This document shows positions 28,927 to 40,913 of a stretch of DNA of 64,000 nt, piece after piece; within the stretch, counting starts at the first letter, position 1; the number at the start of each line of letters is the position of its first letter. The position numbers and the translations under genes are program-made. The notes beneath the pieces were generated by a model. That model did no database searches. It had not been told where the DNA came from and saw nothing but the letters and a program-made list of their open reading frames with translations. Source of the stretch: Embiotoca jacksoni (taxonomy: Eukaryota > Chordata > Actinopteri > Embiotocidae); assembly GCA_022577435.1 (NCBI GenBank), contig JAKOON010000006.1, forward strand, positions 3,937,001-4,001,000. Reading direction: 5' to 3'.

Positions 28927-30120
28927 TTTGATTGTTGAATTAACACGATGAAAAACTTCTTCCCTCAATCCCCACCCCTGCTGCCATAGAAACATGAGCA
29001 TGTGAACATTAGTATTAAGTTACAAACACAATTGAAATGCGAAGCCAGTTTTCAGAACAGCTCATCGATCAATTAAAAAAGGCGATGCCAAAAAAACAAA
29101 ACAAAAGAAGTTACCAGGCAACATGTTAAACTACTCTCATCATACATGATAGATTCAAAATACTCTACATGAATACAAGCTTAGAAGTGAGGCCCTCAGA
29201 GTGCCCGTCTGCATGAAGGAGGAGGATGATGTTTGATTAAGATCTATTCCGCACCAACAGCGCTCAGGCTTACATTTGTTTCTGTGGTATCAGGTGATAT
29301 GAGACAACCATGACAGCTGCCTTGAGGTGCACACATTTTGATTGTTGAATTAACACAATGAAAAACCTCTTCCCTCAATCCCACCCCCCCCTGCTGCCAT
29401 GGAAACATGAGCATGTGAACATTAGTATTAAGTTACAAACACAATTGAAATGCGAAGCCAGTTTTCAGAACAGCTCATCGATCAATTAAAAAAGGCGATG
29501 CCAAGAAAACAAAACAAAAAAAAAAGATGTTACCAGGCAACATGTGTTAGGAAAAATAGTAACTCATTGTCAGTGTGTAAATTAAGTTACTGCTATGTGC
29601 GTAAAGTTCCATCTAGTCTATGCATTAAAATGTAGTTGAAAGGTCACTACTGCATGCACAAATCAAGAATTCCTCTCCTGCAAAACACATCCCCTCGGAG
29701 GAGGAGGAACTGGCTTATCTAGTTTGGCACGCACATAAATTAAAAGCAAACATACCCATATAGTGTGCAAAGAACATTTAATGCCTACACACTCACGTTG
29801 CACAACACGTGAACATGCTTATATATGACTGTAATCAAGTGTTGTTATGTAACCCCATATGTACAATAAAAGGTGCAAAGAGGGAAGTCTGATTCGGAGT
29901 TGGCTGATACCAGGTGAAGAGCTTACAACTCTAAGACCCTGCACCGACTTCCCTTGCTGCAAGTAAAACTCAGATTTGGGTCCAAGCCTTGTTTCTGTCT
30001 GACTGTGGGTTTGATTCTTATCCTATCAGCGCTATGTTACGGTTCTGAACCCAACAACATGTTAAACTACTCTCATCATACATGATAGATTCAAAATACT
30101 CCACATGAATACAAGCTTAT
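28927..30120. repeat. Direct repeat of about 405 bp, second copy split by an LTR
   Basis: Positions 28923-29183 (ATTTTGATTGTTGAATTAAC to GAATACAAGCTTA) recur at 29335-29544 plus 30057-30119. The gap between the two parts of the second copy is exactly the solo LTR, so the first copy preserves the empty site. Confidence 0.85.
29545..30056 (+). mobile_element. Solo LTR of an LTR retroelement, 512 bp
   Basis: Starts TGTTAGG and ends CCCAACA, with 5-bp target duplication ACATG on both sides (29540-29544, 30057-30061). AATAAA at about 29865-29870 followed by a GT-rich stretch fits an R/U5 region in plus orientation. The uninterrupted target is visible at about 29116-29122. No internal coding region adjoins it. 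Confidence 0.88.
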
Positions 30121-30409
30121 TAATATACAAGTTGATGTGAGGTTTCTCTTTTTGAGATCGAAATCCAAAGCTGATACACAAGAAGAAACAAAACATGTAC
30201 ACCACAATGCAGGCTGATGGATATCCCCAAATAATTTGATATCAAAACCAAAGGCTGCACAGCTCAGGCTACTAGATAGCTATGGGCACTTTAGCATGTT
30301 ATCCTATAGGACAGCACTCGCTACAGAGCAGCTCATATTCTAATAGAGCGTGAACACAGTTGAGTTTGAAGCAGTTGTGTATTCATGACATGACAAGTGG
30401 TGCCAGAAA

Positions 30410-30930
30410 TCAAATCTAGCTGCACGTTCACTCGCAGCACCAACCGTGATAAAAGCAGATACATTGTGTTGGAGCTCACGGTGCGTCGATGAGGAACTGG
30501 GAAGTGGGAACGTTTCGACGTCAGAGCGGGAAAATACGCACGAACGCTGGTCGAACTGGAGATCCCACTAGGAAAGTGGGATGTTTCTGAGAGCTCAGAC
30601 AAGAAGGTTTTACGTCACTTGGCAGCGTTTGCGGTGAAAGGAAGAAATGTATTGGATCCAAACCTCTGGTTAAATCGCCAGACTTTGTTAGCATAGCCAA
30701 CCTAGTTTGCTGGCCGTGTTAAAACACAGTTCATTGAAAGATGAAGAAATATTGTGTGCAGATAATATTGACCTGCTGAGCTCCATTTGGTCCCTGTGAT
30801 AGTCTGTATGGATGTTGATGAGGTAGTTTGTTTCTGTATTGTGAGTTTGTGTTTGGGCCCGTTTTTTTTTTTTTTTTTAATGCTTCCAACTCGAAAGTGG
30901 GACGTTCCCAAATGGAAACTTTCTCACTTC
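30410..30930. repeat. Possible DNA-transposon relic with diverged opposed ends
   Basis: The stretch AACTGGGAAGTGGGAACGTT with CCCACTAGGAAAGTGGGATG (30500-30590) and the opposed CCAACTCGAAAGTGGGACGT at 30886-30905 look like related motifs of a fish non-autonomous element. No ends or target duplication could be fixed. Confidence 0.3.
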
Positions 30931-31919
30931 CCTGCCGCCTAAACTCACAACTAACATACGAGATGTCAAGACATCTGCATGTTCAAGAAAACCAAATTCC
31001 AAACGGTTTAATGCTACCTGGAAATGATTTCCAGAACAACTTAACCAAAACCACAGAAACAAAGCCGGAAAACTCTTTCTCAAGAAGTGATTGATTAAAG
31101 TTAGTATTGAGTTTTCTGCAGCCAATAAAAACAACAACAACAACTACAAAACAAACTCAAAAGGTATCAACTCGGTGATTAATGCAAGCTCAGCACATTG
31201 TGCTGTAAAATCCTATCTTACGATATCCACTTCTCTCAAGATTAAAAAAAAGAAAGTTTAGGTGACACTCACATGAACAACACGTCCAATTATAAACACA
31301 CAAATGCTTCAAACAAATCTATAAGCATCCTACTCCTGAATAACATGTAGATTAATTCAAGAGAAAACAACATTTACAAGCGTGTTCAGTAAAACAAAAC
31401 ACTTCCTGGTAAATTTTAGAACATTAATGTAAGCAAGTGTTAATTGTTGGAAACTTATGAAATGTATTTGCTGAAATGACTTCAAGGGAAGATAGCAGGG
31501 AAGTGAGTCATGAATGAGAACGTAACATGGACACAGTTATGACAGAATTAATATGATTTTGATGATGTGGCTGATGAGCTGCAGCGGGTGTGTGCTTGCA
31601 TGCAGTTGTTCTTTTTACTGAAGTGTCCTGACAGCCATCCACTCACAGATGACATGCAAACATATGAAGCTAAAATGAGTATCACACATTGTATTTGAAC
31701 ACAAAAAAAAAAAAAGCTCGATGGGTAAAGTAATAAATTATAAATCCTGGCTGATAAATGTGGTTCACTGAAGATGGAAATAAAACATGTCAGCACAGAG
31801 ATGTAATCAATGCCCTAACTAATGAGATGAAGATGCTGTCAATAATTGATAGGAATGGAGAAAACAAAAGCAAAAAAAAAAAAAAAAGTAGAAGGAGGAT
31901 GTTAGTTGGAGCAACATAC

Positions 31920-31973
31920 ACATAACCAATGAGCTCAGAGAAGGGCTGCTTGTAGAAGTCTTCATCCAGCACT
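31920..31973 (-). CDS. clta: Orphan neuronal-type exon of a clathrin light chain (54 bp)
   Basis: After a long pyrimidine tract and GTCCAG acceptor the minus strand reads VLDEDFYKQPFSELIGYV and then meets a GTATGT donor. This matches the 18-residue alternative exon of clathrin light chain A (ADEAFYKQPFADVIGYV type, from memory), including its exact 54-bp length and phase. The only clta terminal exon seen (62002-62173) lies 30 kb at higher coordinates. That is upstream for a minus-strand gene, so this exon cannot belong to that transcript. I infer a remnant of a second, partial clta copy carried by the duplications. Confidence 0.8.
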
Positions 31974-32068
31974 CTGGACAAACATCCGCCAAAACGACAA
32001 GAGCAGCAAGAAGGCAGGAGAGAAGAGAAACAGCGGTAAAAGGGAGGAGAGGATGGAAACACAAGCAT

Positions 32069-33893
32069 TATAGGTTAGCACATAGTCGTGAGCTCAGGCG
32101 TATAATCAAAGGCTCGGGTTTTTTGAAAGGACGTTTAAATGCAGTGGCGGGAGGTTTCAGAGAATCAGGGAGGCTCTCGGCTCATGGATTCATTTGATTT
32201 ATGGTTAATTTATGGATGACAGGAGTCTGTGTAGTTTTCGGTCAATATATTTCACCGTATAAAAACAAGTTATTATTGATTAGTTCTGAAAATGATAATA
32301 AGGAAAACATTTGTTAGTTGCAGACCAAACTCCCACAAAGAGTTCTAAAAAGTTCTCTCTTTTAACAAAACTAACACACAAACAGAGTTCTGGTGAGCGC
32401 ACAGTGTCACAGATGAGTGGGGAGTCATAGCTGCGGCTAGTTTATTATTGATAAGGCAGCGGGGCTACATTAACGCACAGGAGACATTGAGACTTCAATC
32501 TTGCCATTTTACCACACGTCTCAGTCGGCCTATAAGTAGACATGATACGAATATAAACATGTCAGTCCGACGGAGTTTCATTATTAACTAGTCAAGACAA
32601 ACTAACGAAATCCACACTCGGAGCGCAAATAATATTGTGTCAACTATTTACACATACACGTACATTGGAGTGTGAATTGAAGGGATCTTTTATTGAGGCC
32701 CTCGGCTTGTTAAAACCGTTTTAGAAGATGTGGTTTATACCAATGTTAATAAGTGATTCTAGACCATATATTTTTTATGGCTGTGGCTGTGACTTTAAGT
32801 TTAGGTTGTCATGACAGCTACAATCAGTCTCTATTCAGGTCAGGGTCACAGTTCAACAATTGTCTTTACTTTACTAAATGACTGCAATGCTTGCTTGCCT
32901 TTACCTTATCGTTCACAACAATGACCATAAATCGTCTGCCTTGTAAAGACATATTTGTGGTGGGAGCTCACATTAAAACAAAGCCATAAAAAAGATTGAT
33001 CCTCTCGCAGCCTGCCACGTCTGCTTTACATCAATATTCATTCACTCAGTAGAGTTCTCTGTTTATTTAAGAAATTCAGGGACCTTCAGGATTTTGCTAT
33101 CCTCAATCTGACAAGAGTTCAAGGGAACTCCCACAAATTATTTTATTCCACGTTGGTAAATTAAACAAATAAGATCAAAAGATAAATTATATCAATTTTA
33201 CAGTTGTTAAATTAAGACTGTCAATTTAGATATCAACTAAATAGAAAGCCAATCTGAAAATCAAGACAGTCACAGTAATTGAAATTACAACAAAAATAGG
33301 CCGCAAAGTTTCTGCATGTAACTGCAGTCCTACAAGAGCGTTTGTATTTTGTTTCTTTCAGGGCGGGCAGCCCACCATCCCAAGACAATGGTCGGGGAAA
33401 CTCTGACAATGCAGGACAGTGCAAACATTTTTTTGTCATGCAATGCAGACTGCTGATCTGCACCATTCTGCAAGAAGACAACTAACCCAAATATTGTGCC
33501 ACAGTCAAAGAATAAGAGTAAAATCTTCAGCTATAAGAAGAGGTTAATAAGATAAATAAAATCTGGATAAATAAAAACTAGTCATCAAATATCTATGTTA
33601 CTTTTTGTGTCTAAAGCTTTTACAAAACTGAACTAAATAAATTATTTCTATTAATTGAATAGTTTATCAACAGAAAACCACTTGCAACAATTTTTACAAT
33701 GAATTGTTAAGTCATTATCCAAGGAAGAAAGTTGAGTATTAGTTTGTTCCACTCCTCAGTTGTAAGGAATGTATGCTTTTCTTTCACTTACATCAGAGTG
33801 AATGTAAATAAAGCTATAGTGTTTTGTAATATTGGTCAGACAACACGCGAGAGAATGATAACCCACAATCTGTCAAAAGGTGATGGATGGTGA
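32069..33893. other. Non-coding stretch right of the orphan clathrin exon
   Basis: AT-rich, with no open frame that shows a motif. Possibly intronic sequence of the duplicated clta fragment. I looked for the preceding coiled-coil exon of the light chain and did not see it. Confidence 0.5.
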
Positions 33894-34374
33894 CCACCTG
33901 CTGCAGGGACAGCGGAGCACTTTCTCCAAAAGATTCCTCCAGCTCCGCTGTCACAAGGACAGATACAGGAGATCATTCCTGCCGACCGCAATAAGACTGT
34001 ACAATAACTCACCTCTGGCAAAATCCATCACACAACAATAACACTGTTGACTTTGTTTCTTGGTTGTTTGTATATAATATATATATAGACATATACTGTA
34101 CTGTATATACTGTATATACTGTGCATTTTATATTTTATATTTTTTACTGCTATTTTATTGCTTTTCTATTATTCTATTATTATCTTATTGCTTCTGTATG
34201 CTGCTGTCCCGACAAAATGTCCCCTCGGGGATTAATAAAGTAACTACCTAACCTAACCTAACCTAACCTAACCGAACCTAACCTAACCTAGCCTAACCTA
34301 ACCTAACCTAACCTAACCTAGCCTAACCTAACCTAACCTAACCTAACCTAACCTAACCTAACCTAACCTAACCT
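33894..34374 (+). mobile_element. 3' end of a LINE-type retroposon with (AACCT)n tail
   Basis: A fish LINE 3' region: the CTGCAGGGACAGCGGAGCAC stretch, then AT-rich DNA, then CCCCTCGGGGATTAATAAAGT followed by the tail at 34246-34374. The flanks (GGTGATGGATGGTGACC on the left, TTTGACCTGACCTGTCAAGT on the right) are found uninterrupted and inverted at 36118-36196, which marks the insertion. Confidence 0.72.
34246..34374. repeat. (AACCT)n pentanucleotide array, about 25 units
   Basis: Runs of CCTAA/AACCT with a few AACCG and AGCCT variants. The unit equals the arthropod-type telomere motif TTAGG on the other strand, but here it follows a retroposon tail and is interstitial. Confidence 0.93.
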
Positions 34375-36979
34375 TTGACCTGACCTGTCAAGTGATTTAT
34401 GACCCTTAATCCCCGCCCATTTTATGACAGTAATTTACCACGTAACGTTACTTAATTTGGCACCGAGTTGTTGAAGAACTCCCCCTAACAAAAGACGCAT
34501 ATGGGGCAAGGCAGACAGGAGCTGATGACTGAACAGGTTGCAACACTAAACATAAGTTAAAGAAGTTACACGAGACTAAACCTACCACACAGTGTTATTT
34601 CATTTGGCACGGAGTTGTTGAAGAACCTGATGAGCACACTGACTGCAGTTTTGTCACTTGTGATAAGGAGCAGGTGTGGCGGAGCTGCGACTCAGACTTG
34701 GCCCACGTTAGACAAATAATCAAGAGTCAGACAAAGAAACACGGGGAAACGGGAAACAATAGGAATCTCAGCGAGATGATCTTAAGAGTTAAGATTGTGT
34801 TCACAGAAGCTAGTTTGGGCAAGCGTTCTGCAAAGTGTGATGTAAGGTGACTTCAACACCAACCTGTGGATTCAAAAGGTAATTTTAGCTCTCTACAAGA
34901 GAAACTTCCAAACTAGAATAACATGCAACTCTCAAAGGACATCCACTAAAACTATCCGTGGGATTTTGGTTAGGTCTGTTCATATGCCACGAAAATGGCC
35001 CTTACCTCTCTTAGACCTGGTTTTAGCTGCCAAAGTGCAGGCTCGATTTAACCTAATTTTACCCAAATGGCATCGCACGGTCGCATCTTTAATGGGACGC
35101 CTCCTGATGCCTTGTTCTGCCAAGCTCAGCGCAGCTGGGTTCACATAAAATACCAATGCACCTGGATCTGTGCCGTGCCATAGAAATAGAGCCTGTAGAG
35201 TGAAACAAGCCTTGGTTTTTTTTCTGACATTTCTAATGTCCTTCATGAACTTAGGCTAAGGCATGGCTGACGAGTTCCAGTACTGACTGGCTTATTTTTA
35301 GACTATTGAGAAACAAATGTTCTTCTCTAACTACAACAGCAGAGTCTGAGTATTGTATTTCAGTTACTACTGTAAGAGCTATTTCTGGTATTGTTGGTAT
35401 GTTGTATTATGTTGTTAGATGTTTTGCAATGCTACTTTTTGGACACCTGGTTGCAGTAATTGGATGCGCAAGGGTATATGGCTATTGTATATACAGAGCA
35501 CAAGAAACAGGAGACCAGAACCAAGCTGAGGGGCGTTCTTCTCTCACAGGGATCTGCACGAAAGGCTTGAAGATTACATTTAGTTTAGGAATATTAGTTT
35601 ATCGTCTTCGCTTTGCATTGTGGGGATGCCTGGTCTCGCAGCAGCCCCCAGTTTCACAGTAGTTTATTGGGGTAAAACAATAACGCTGCTGTTTCCCCTT
35701 ATGGCTGAGTGCTGGAAGGATAACTGCTCTCCCTGGTGCTTAAGATGCTCCAACCCAACAGTGACATAACAACAGTTACAGTATGTGTCTGTGGCATAAA
35801 ATGTCAAAAATGGGTTTGTTGGTTAGCAGGTGTGTATCGAGCTGGTAACCCGTGGAACTGCTACAACAGGGGATTTGCTTGCCGAAGGAAGGTAAATCCA
35901 CACAAATGTAACTGACTGACTTCAACTTGTATGACAAACTCTGACCCGCTGCCTTCTACAGATTTCTGACTCATTCACTAGTCTCTCCATAAAGTACACG
36001 CCATGGTTCACAAAATAGCGATCAGTAGATTTTGTACACTTTTGCATCAACACCAGCAGCTGTTAAGCTGAACAATGGGCATTTCAATGTTTGGAAAATG
36101 TGTTGATCGCATTAGGGGTCATAAATTACTTGACAGGTCAGGTCAAAGGTCACCATCCATCACTTTTTGACAGAAGGCGGGTTATCATTCTCTTTCTAAC
36201 GCGTCATTTCAAGACATCACCGTTGGATTTGAAAAATTGTGATGGGACATTTTTCAGAATTTTCAGACAACAATTAAGACAAGAAAAAAAATCAGCAAGC
36301 ATATTAAAAAAAAAATAATTATAACCATTAGTTGCAGCCCTAACCTTAACTAATTATGTCTTCAAGAAAATAATCCATCCATTCTTTATCTATACCCGCT
36401 TCATCCTGAACAGGGTCACACAGGAGATGGAGCCAGAAGACTTTGGGCGAATGCTAAATCTAAAGTCTTTCACTAATGACGTATCTACAAACAGCAGGGC
36501 AGACAATGTTAATGGTTGAAGAAGCATGAGATAGAAATATTTCAGGGTAGGTCGCTGCCCATCACAGGGTCCAAGGAAATAATATCAATGGTAAACATTA
36601 TGTACCATCACCCAAACCCTTCGAAAGACGCATAACGTCATCTTGGTATTTGCCATGAGGGAATGGCACTATTGGAACAAGCTCTACAAACTTCCTGTAC
36701 AAAATAATGGTGGAGTGTGTGAACTACCATCAGTGTTGATACGCCCATGACATCCTGTTTTAAAAAGGACATGGACAGCAGTGCCACGTTGAACAAAAGT
36801 CTGGAGCTGTTTCAATTGGGCTCCACTCTGATGATGCAAAACAGCAAACAAGGCCATTGACCATGAACCTTGCACCCATCCTGCTTTTTGCAGGATTACC
36901 ATTAAAATCCAAGTAATCATACAGGAATGATTTATGACCTTACTGCAATTTCTTACTTTTACTTTACCATTCGTCAATG
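34375..36979. other. Repeat-derived DNA, no supported gene
   Basis: Contains a 140-bp segment (about 35390-35532) whose inverted copy is at 41000-41142, a 90-bp segment (36118-36196) inverted relative to 33850-34410, and a degenerate LINE-like tail around 36370-36460. The plus frame 35306-35662 has a hydrophobic stretch but no motif I can name. Confidence 0.5.
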
Positions 36980-38850
36980 TTCTATTATTATTTATCTACT
37001 TATTCTAATCCGCCCTTCTACTTCTGGTGTGACTACCGCTCTCCTATACTACACTGTCTTTGGGCCCCTTTAAACTTTTACTTTCACTTCTTAAATCTTA
37101 GTATTGTCTTATTTTCTTTGATCTATTAACTTCGGTCTATCTTTTCTATTTACTCATCTCTAACTAATCTCATATTATTTTAAGTTGGTTTATTTGACTT
37201 TATCTTATCCAATCAATCACCTATTCTTCTGAGACAGGTACTGTTTCAGAAGTTGAATTGCTTGTTAATCAGACTTCCTATTTGATTGTTTAACGCATTT
37301 TTCCACATCACCGCCCCTTTGATCACCTGTAGCATTCTGTTGTTAGTGTCTCTTAGCAGTGATCACGTGACAGGTATGAAAGGAGTTCGAGTTGGTGGAG
37401 TCTGTCGAGGTCAGCCAACTGTTTCTGACACACGGATTGTCCGTGCCTCCCGTACTTGTGCCACCGGATCCATCTCGGTGTTATACTGCCTCTTGTCATG
37501 ATTTCAGTGTGTCTTTTCTTTTTTTGGTTTTTATTTTGATGCCTGTTGCTGGTGGTTGCTCCGAGGAGGAGTGTTTGTCTCTGTCCTCACTCTCTCTGTC
37601 CACTTCTTGCGGTGCAGACATGGTGCTGGTCTGCTGTATTGCCTCCTTTGCTGTCAGGGTGGCTTGACTGTGTGCTGTCGCAGAGTTTCATCTTCCTCTG
37701 CACTGGTAGAGTCCTCCTGCTTCCCTCTCTGGCTACCACCCAAACCCTCTCAATCTGTCCGTGATCTTTGCATCTTATAATATCTCTCGTTTTTACTGTG
37801 GGTTTGTTTGATTTTCCCACCTTAGGGCTCTCACGGGGCTGTGATGCAGATTTTGCTGTCTCTAACCTAATTTTCTCCCTTAATCTCCCCATTGTTCTGT
37901 GTCCTTTTTACTTATCAGTAGCTTTTGCGTCTGGCGTCATCTAATTGGGAGTTTCAAAAGCTGAGCCTGTGCCTGTCTCAGCTCCTCCTCCTGTTCCTTT
38001 TTCCTCTGTTATCTCTATGCTATCACTTATCTTAGGTTATTCTTGTTTATTCATGTATTTTCTTCAATCTTTAACCCATATTTGTTTGTTTCTCTTTTTT
38101 TTTAATTGGCTTCCTTAACCATATTGTTTCTCTATCTTTTTTTATTATTTCATTTTTAACCATCACTATTATTAATTGTTCCCGTTCTTTTATTTATATA
38201 TTATTACATTCTGGATTATTCTAGTCATTTGTCTGTCTCCGTTGTTCTAAGTTTTTGTTTGTTTTAGCGTGATCTTTCAGCGTTAGTTTTACTCTGTTCT
38301 GATTTTATTTTTCGTTTACTTCAATTTTTTTTTTTTAATTATTTCTGACTGAGATTCTGCCTGTGTTTATGTTATCCTTCTCTCTCAGTAATTTTGTTCA
38401 TCTGGTCTTTTCTTCACCTGCTCTTTCTGTTTACTCTCCCACACTTGCTGTGTGGCTCTGCCTCCTAATGCCATATTATGCAAACTTCTTCTCCTATCCT
38501 GCATCTCTTCCTTTTCCTTTTTCCACTTCCTTTTTTCTGTCCACCTCTTAGGACCACCTTCTTCACATTTCTTTATGTCTTGTCTGGTCTTATTTTCTGC
38601 TCTACTCAGCCATGGCCACACCACCATCATGTCCTGGTCCGCGGGGAATCCTTCTGTTTCCTTCAGTTAACTTATCATATTTTCTCATTTCTCACTTTCT
38701 GACTCCCTTGTCACATCCACTACTCAACTGCAGCCTAATGAGAACCCACTGTTCTCCTACATTCACTTCTGGGCCACAGCCCCCATACTCCAAACACTCT
38801 TGATCAAATTCACCTTCCATCTCCTTTTTTAATTTGTTTTTACTGTTTAT
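36980..38850. other. Pyrimidine-rich (plus strand), strand-asymmetric tract
   Basis: Nearly 1.9 kb in which the plus strand is dominated by T and C, so the minus strand is purine-rich. It continues toward the primer-binding site and LTR at 39637-40018 read on the minus strand. Minus frames at 38385-38630 and 37587-37892 are charged and low-complexity. I infer a decayed gag-side internal region of an endogenous retrovirus, without a diagnostic motif. Confidence 0.4.
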
Positions 38851-39636
38851 TCAACACTACCACACAGTGATAATTCAACACACACGTGGAGATTGAGTGT
38901 GAATGACTCCTTTAGGTCAATTTGTGGATCTAGTGAGACAAGCTTCTAGGCTGAATAACTTCAGTCCGGTCTCACTCCAGGGGTCGCCCCAGAAACCACA
39001 AATCTTTTAATTCACGCTCACTTCTTCACCAACACCACCCTTTGTTCCCACAGAACAAGAACTTGCCGAGACTGGATATCTCTATAAAACTTGCTTAGTT
39101 CTTGGAAGCCACCCACATTTCCCCATATTTAAATGCTTTCAACAATCTTCAATTTCACTTCAACATCAGACTGCAGTGGTCAGTTCTTCATAAGAAAAAT
39201 TAATGACCTCACACACGTTGTATCGCCGGGCCTCTTTAAGTTTCCGCCTTATACAACGATCTTTCGCTCCGACTCTAACGGAGGCAGGTCTGTAACCCTG
39301 GGTCTTTGCTACGACTCTAACGTAGACGGGACTCCAACCCTTGGATTTTTTGGAGGACTCTAACCTCTCTGGTTTCCAAACCCTACCATGGGCCTTTAAC
39401 CCCTACTTTTTTTCCGACGCTGGGCCTCTAACCCCCGTCTCACACTTGATTACTCTGCCGCTTACTAGGACATTGAGGTCTTTACCATGACAACAATATA
39501 ATTTGACAATATCCAATTGCAGAACTTCGTTAAAACAGGTGTCTGCTTACCTTCTTAGATGTGCCGGCACTGTTGTCACCATTGACCAGATGTCCGCTGT
39601 TGGTTGTCTTTTTACCGCCTTCACTTCTCCGTCCTC

Positions 39637-40018
39637 ATCACGTCAGGGTCACCAAATTGTTGGACTTGGGCTTATGCTAGTACAAAGCCAATATGTGTCA
39701 GCCCCCAGTCCTGCGTGTTCTTTAATGAGGCAATAGGAGAATATGTCAGGCTTCAAGATATTTATTTAACAGCAGCAGAATAACCAGTTCTCTCTGGTAA
39801 ACTCTCATTTACATACACAGCCTTTTGTCTACACCTTAGGATTAGTAGTTGATAATACGACCTATATATAAGTAATATGATATGGCATATATATATGTTG
39901 TATTATTGTAAACATAACCTAGCACAGAATCGCACAACTGCCACCTAATGTCCTTCATAAGAAAGCAAACAGGTTTAGGTCATTTCCGTGACTGGTGTCT
40001 GGAGAGTGTGGTCGAACA
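39637..40018 (-). mobile_element. Antisense LTR with tRNA-Trp-type primer-binding site (endogenous retrovirus relic)
   Basis: Plus-strand 39637-39654 matches 17 of 18 bases of the tRNA-Trp 3' end as I remember it, that is, a primer site on the minus strand. Three bases away an LTR spans 39658-40018, reading TGTTCGAC to GTCCAACA on the minus strand (8-bp imperfect inverted ends), with a TATATATA stretch and an AATAAA signal in the right order. A splice-donor-like AAG|GTAAGC follows the primer site (about 39550). No matching second LTR or intact pol/env was found, so the provirus is incomplete. Confidence 0.7.
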
Positions 40019-40455
40019 TCTCAAGTGTTCAGATGTGATAAACCACTTGGATCTCTCGTCCACAATCATTCAATTCACTTACATAAAGCTGTGGCAGATA
40101 AACAGAAAGCGATGCCGATGTGTTTAGAGGGACACCATCACAGTCAAGAACACCGCAACACGTCGCTGCGTGCTACGGAGCGATAAAGTGCAAAAGGTAA
40201 CTGCTTAACAACGCATAGACATAAACGCAGCCAAATAGTGACAAGGCTGTGCGTTATTACGCAATTGGGATTGTATCCTTTTATGTCAGATGATAATTAA
40301 TCTACATTGCTATGCCTGTAACCACGCCTCACAGTCATTTTAGTTGCTGCAACACAAAGCCATTTAAGTGTAGCCAGAAAAGCTTCAAGATTATTTTTGT
40401 TGACGTCTGAACCACGTCGGTTATTTGGAATTTTAAATTAAGTTTTTGGACTCGC

Positions 40456-40913
40456 TGTCAGGAGTCCGGTTTTTTCCTCTGTTTTGACCCCAGTCACCTC
40501 TCCTCCTGTGTCCCCTCAGTCACCTGTCTGCTTGTCTGTGGCCACACCCCTCACCAGTCCCAGCAGATGCAGCCACTCACCCCTGATCACCTCCCTGGAC
40601 TATATGTACCCTGCCCCTGCACTCCTCTGGTTGTCAGTTCATTTTTGTTAGTCACCCGTCCGTCCTCCGTCTGTTCTCCGTCAGTCCGTCCATCCTGTTC
40701 CCGTTCCTCCGGCTCCTGTTCCTCCTGCTGAGCTCCCTGTCAAAGTCACCAGTCGGTCGAGTTGCCCTCCCGACTGGAAGCAAGTGGACACGATAGGTGC
40801 CACCTTTTGGTTTGTTTGTTTTTGTTTATTACAATAAAGACTGTATTTTAGAACTGATACCTAAGTCTGTGAGCTTGCATTTGGGTCCTTGTAAACACCA
40901 CCATCACATGACA
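40456..40913 (+). mobile_element. Solo LTR, 458 bp, with perfect target duplication
   Basis: Begins TGTCAGGAGTCC and ends CACATGACA (inverted TGTCA/TGACA). Both flanks carry CTCGC (40451-40455 and 40914-40918). AATAAA at 40833-40838 gives plus orientation. The tail GCTTGCATTTGGGTCCT resembles a fish LTR family I have seen often but cannot name. Confidence 0.88.

Noticed and set aside
34246..34374. Chromosome end
   Set aside because: Array is short, pentameric, interrupted, and flanked by normal sequence on both sides.
35306..35662. Hydrophobic plus-strand frame considered as a viral envelope tail
   Set aside because: Only a hydrophobic run followed by polar residues; no diagnostic motif, and an inverted copy at 41000-41142 shows it is part of a repeat.
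36370..36460. Possible gene exon near CCATCCATTCTTTATCTATA
   Set aside because: Resembles a degraded fish retroposon tail, not coding sequence.
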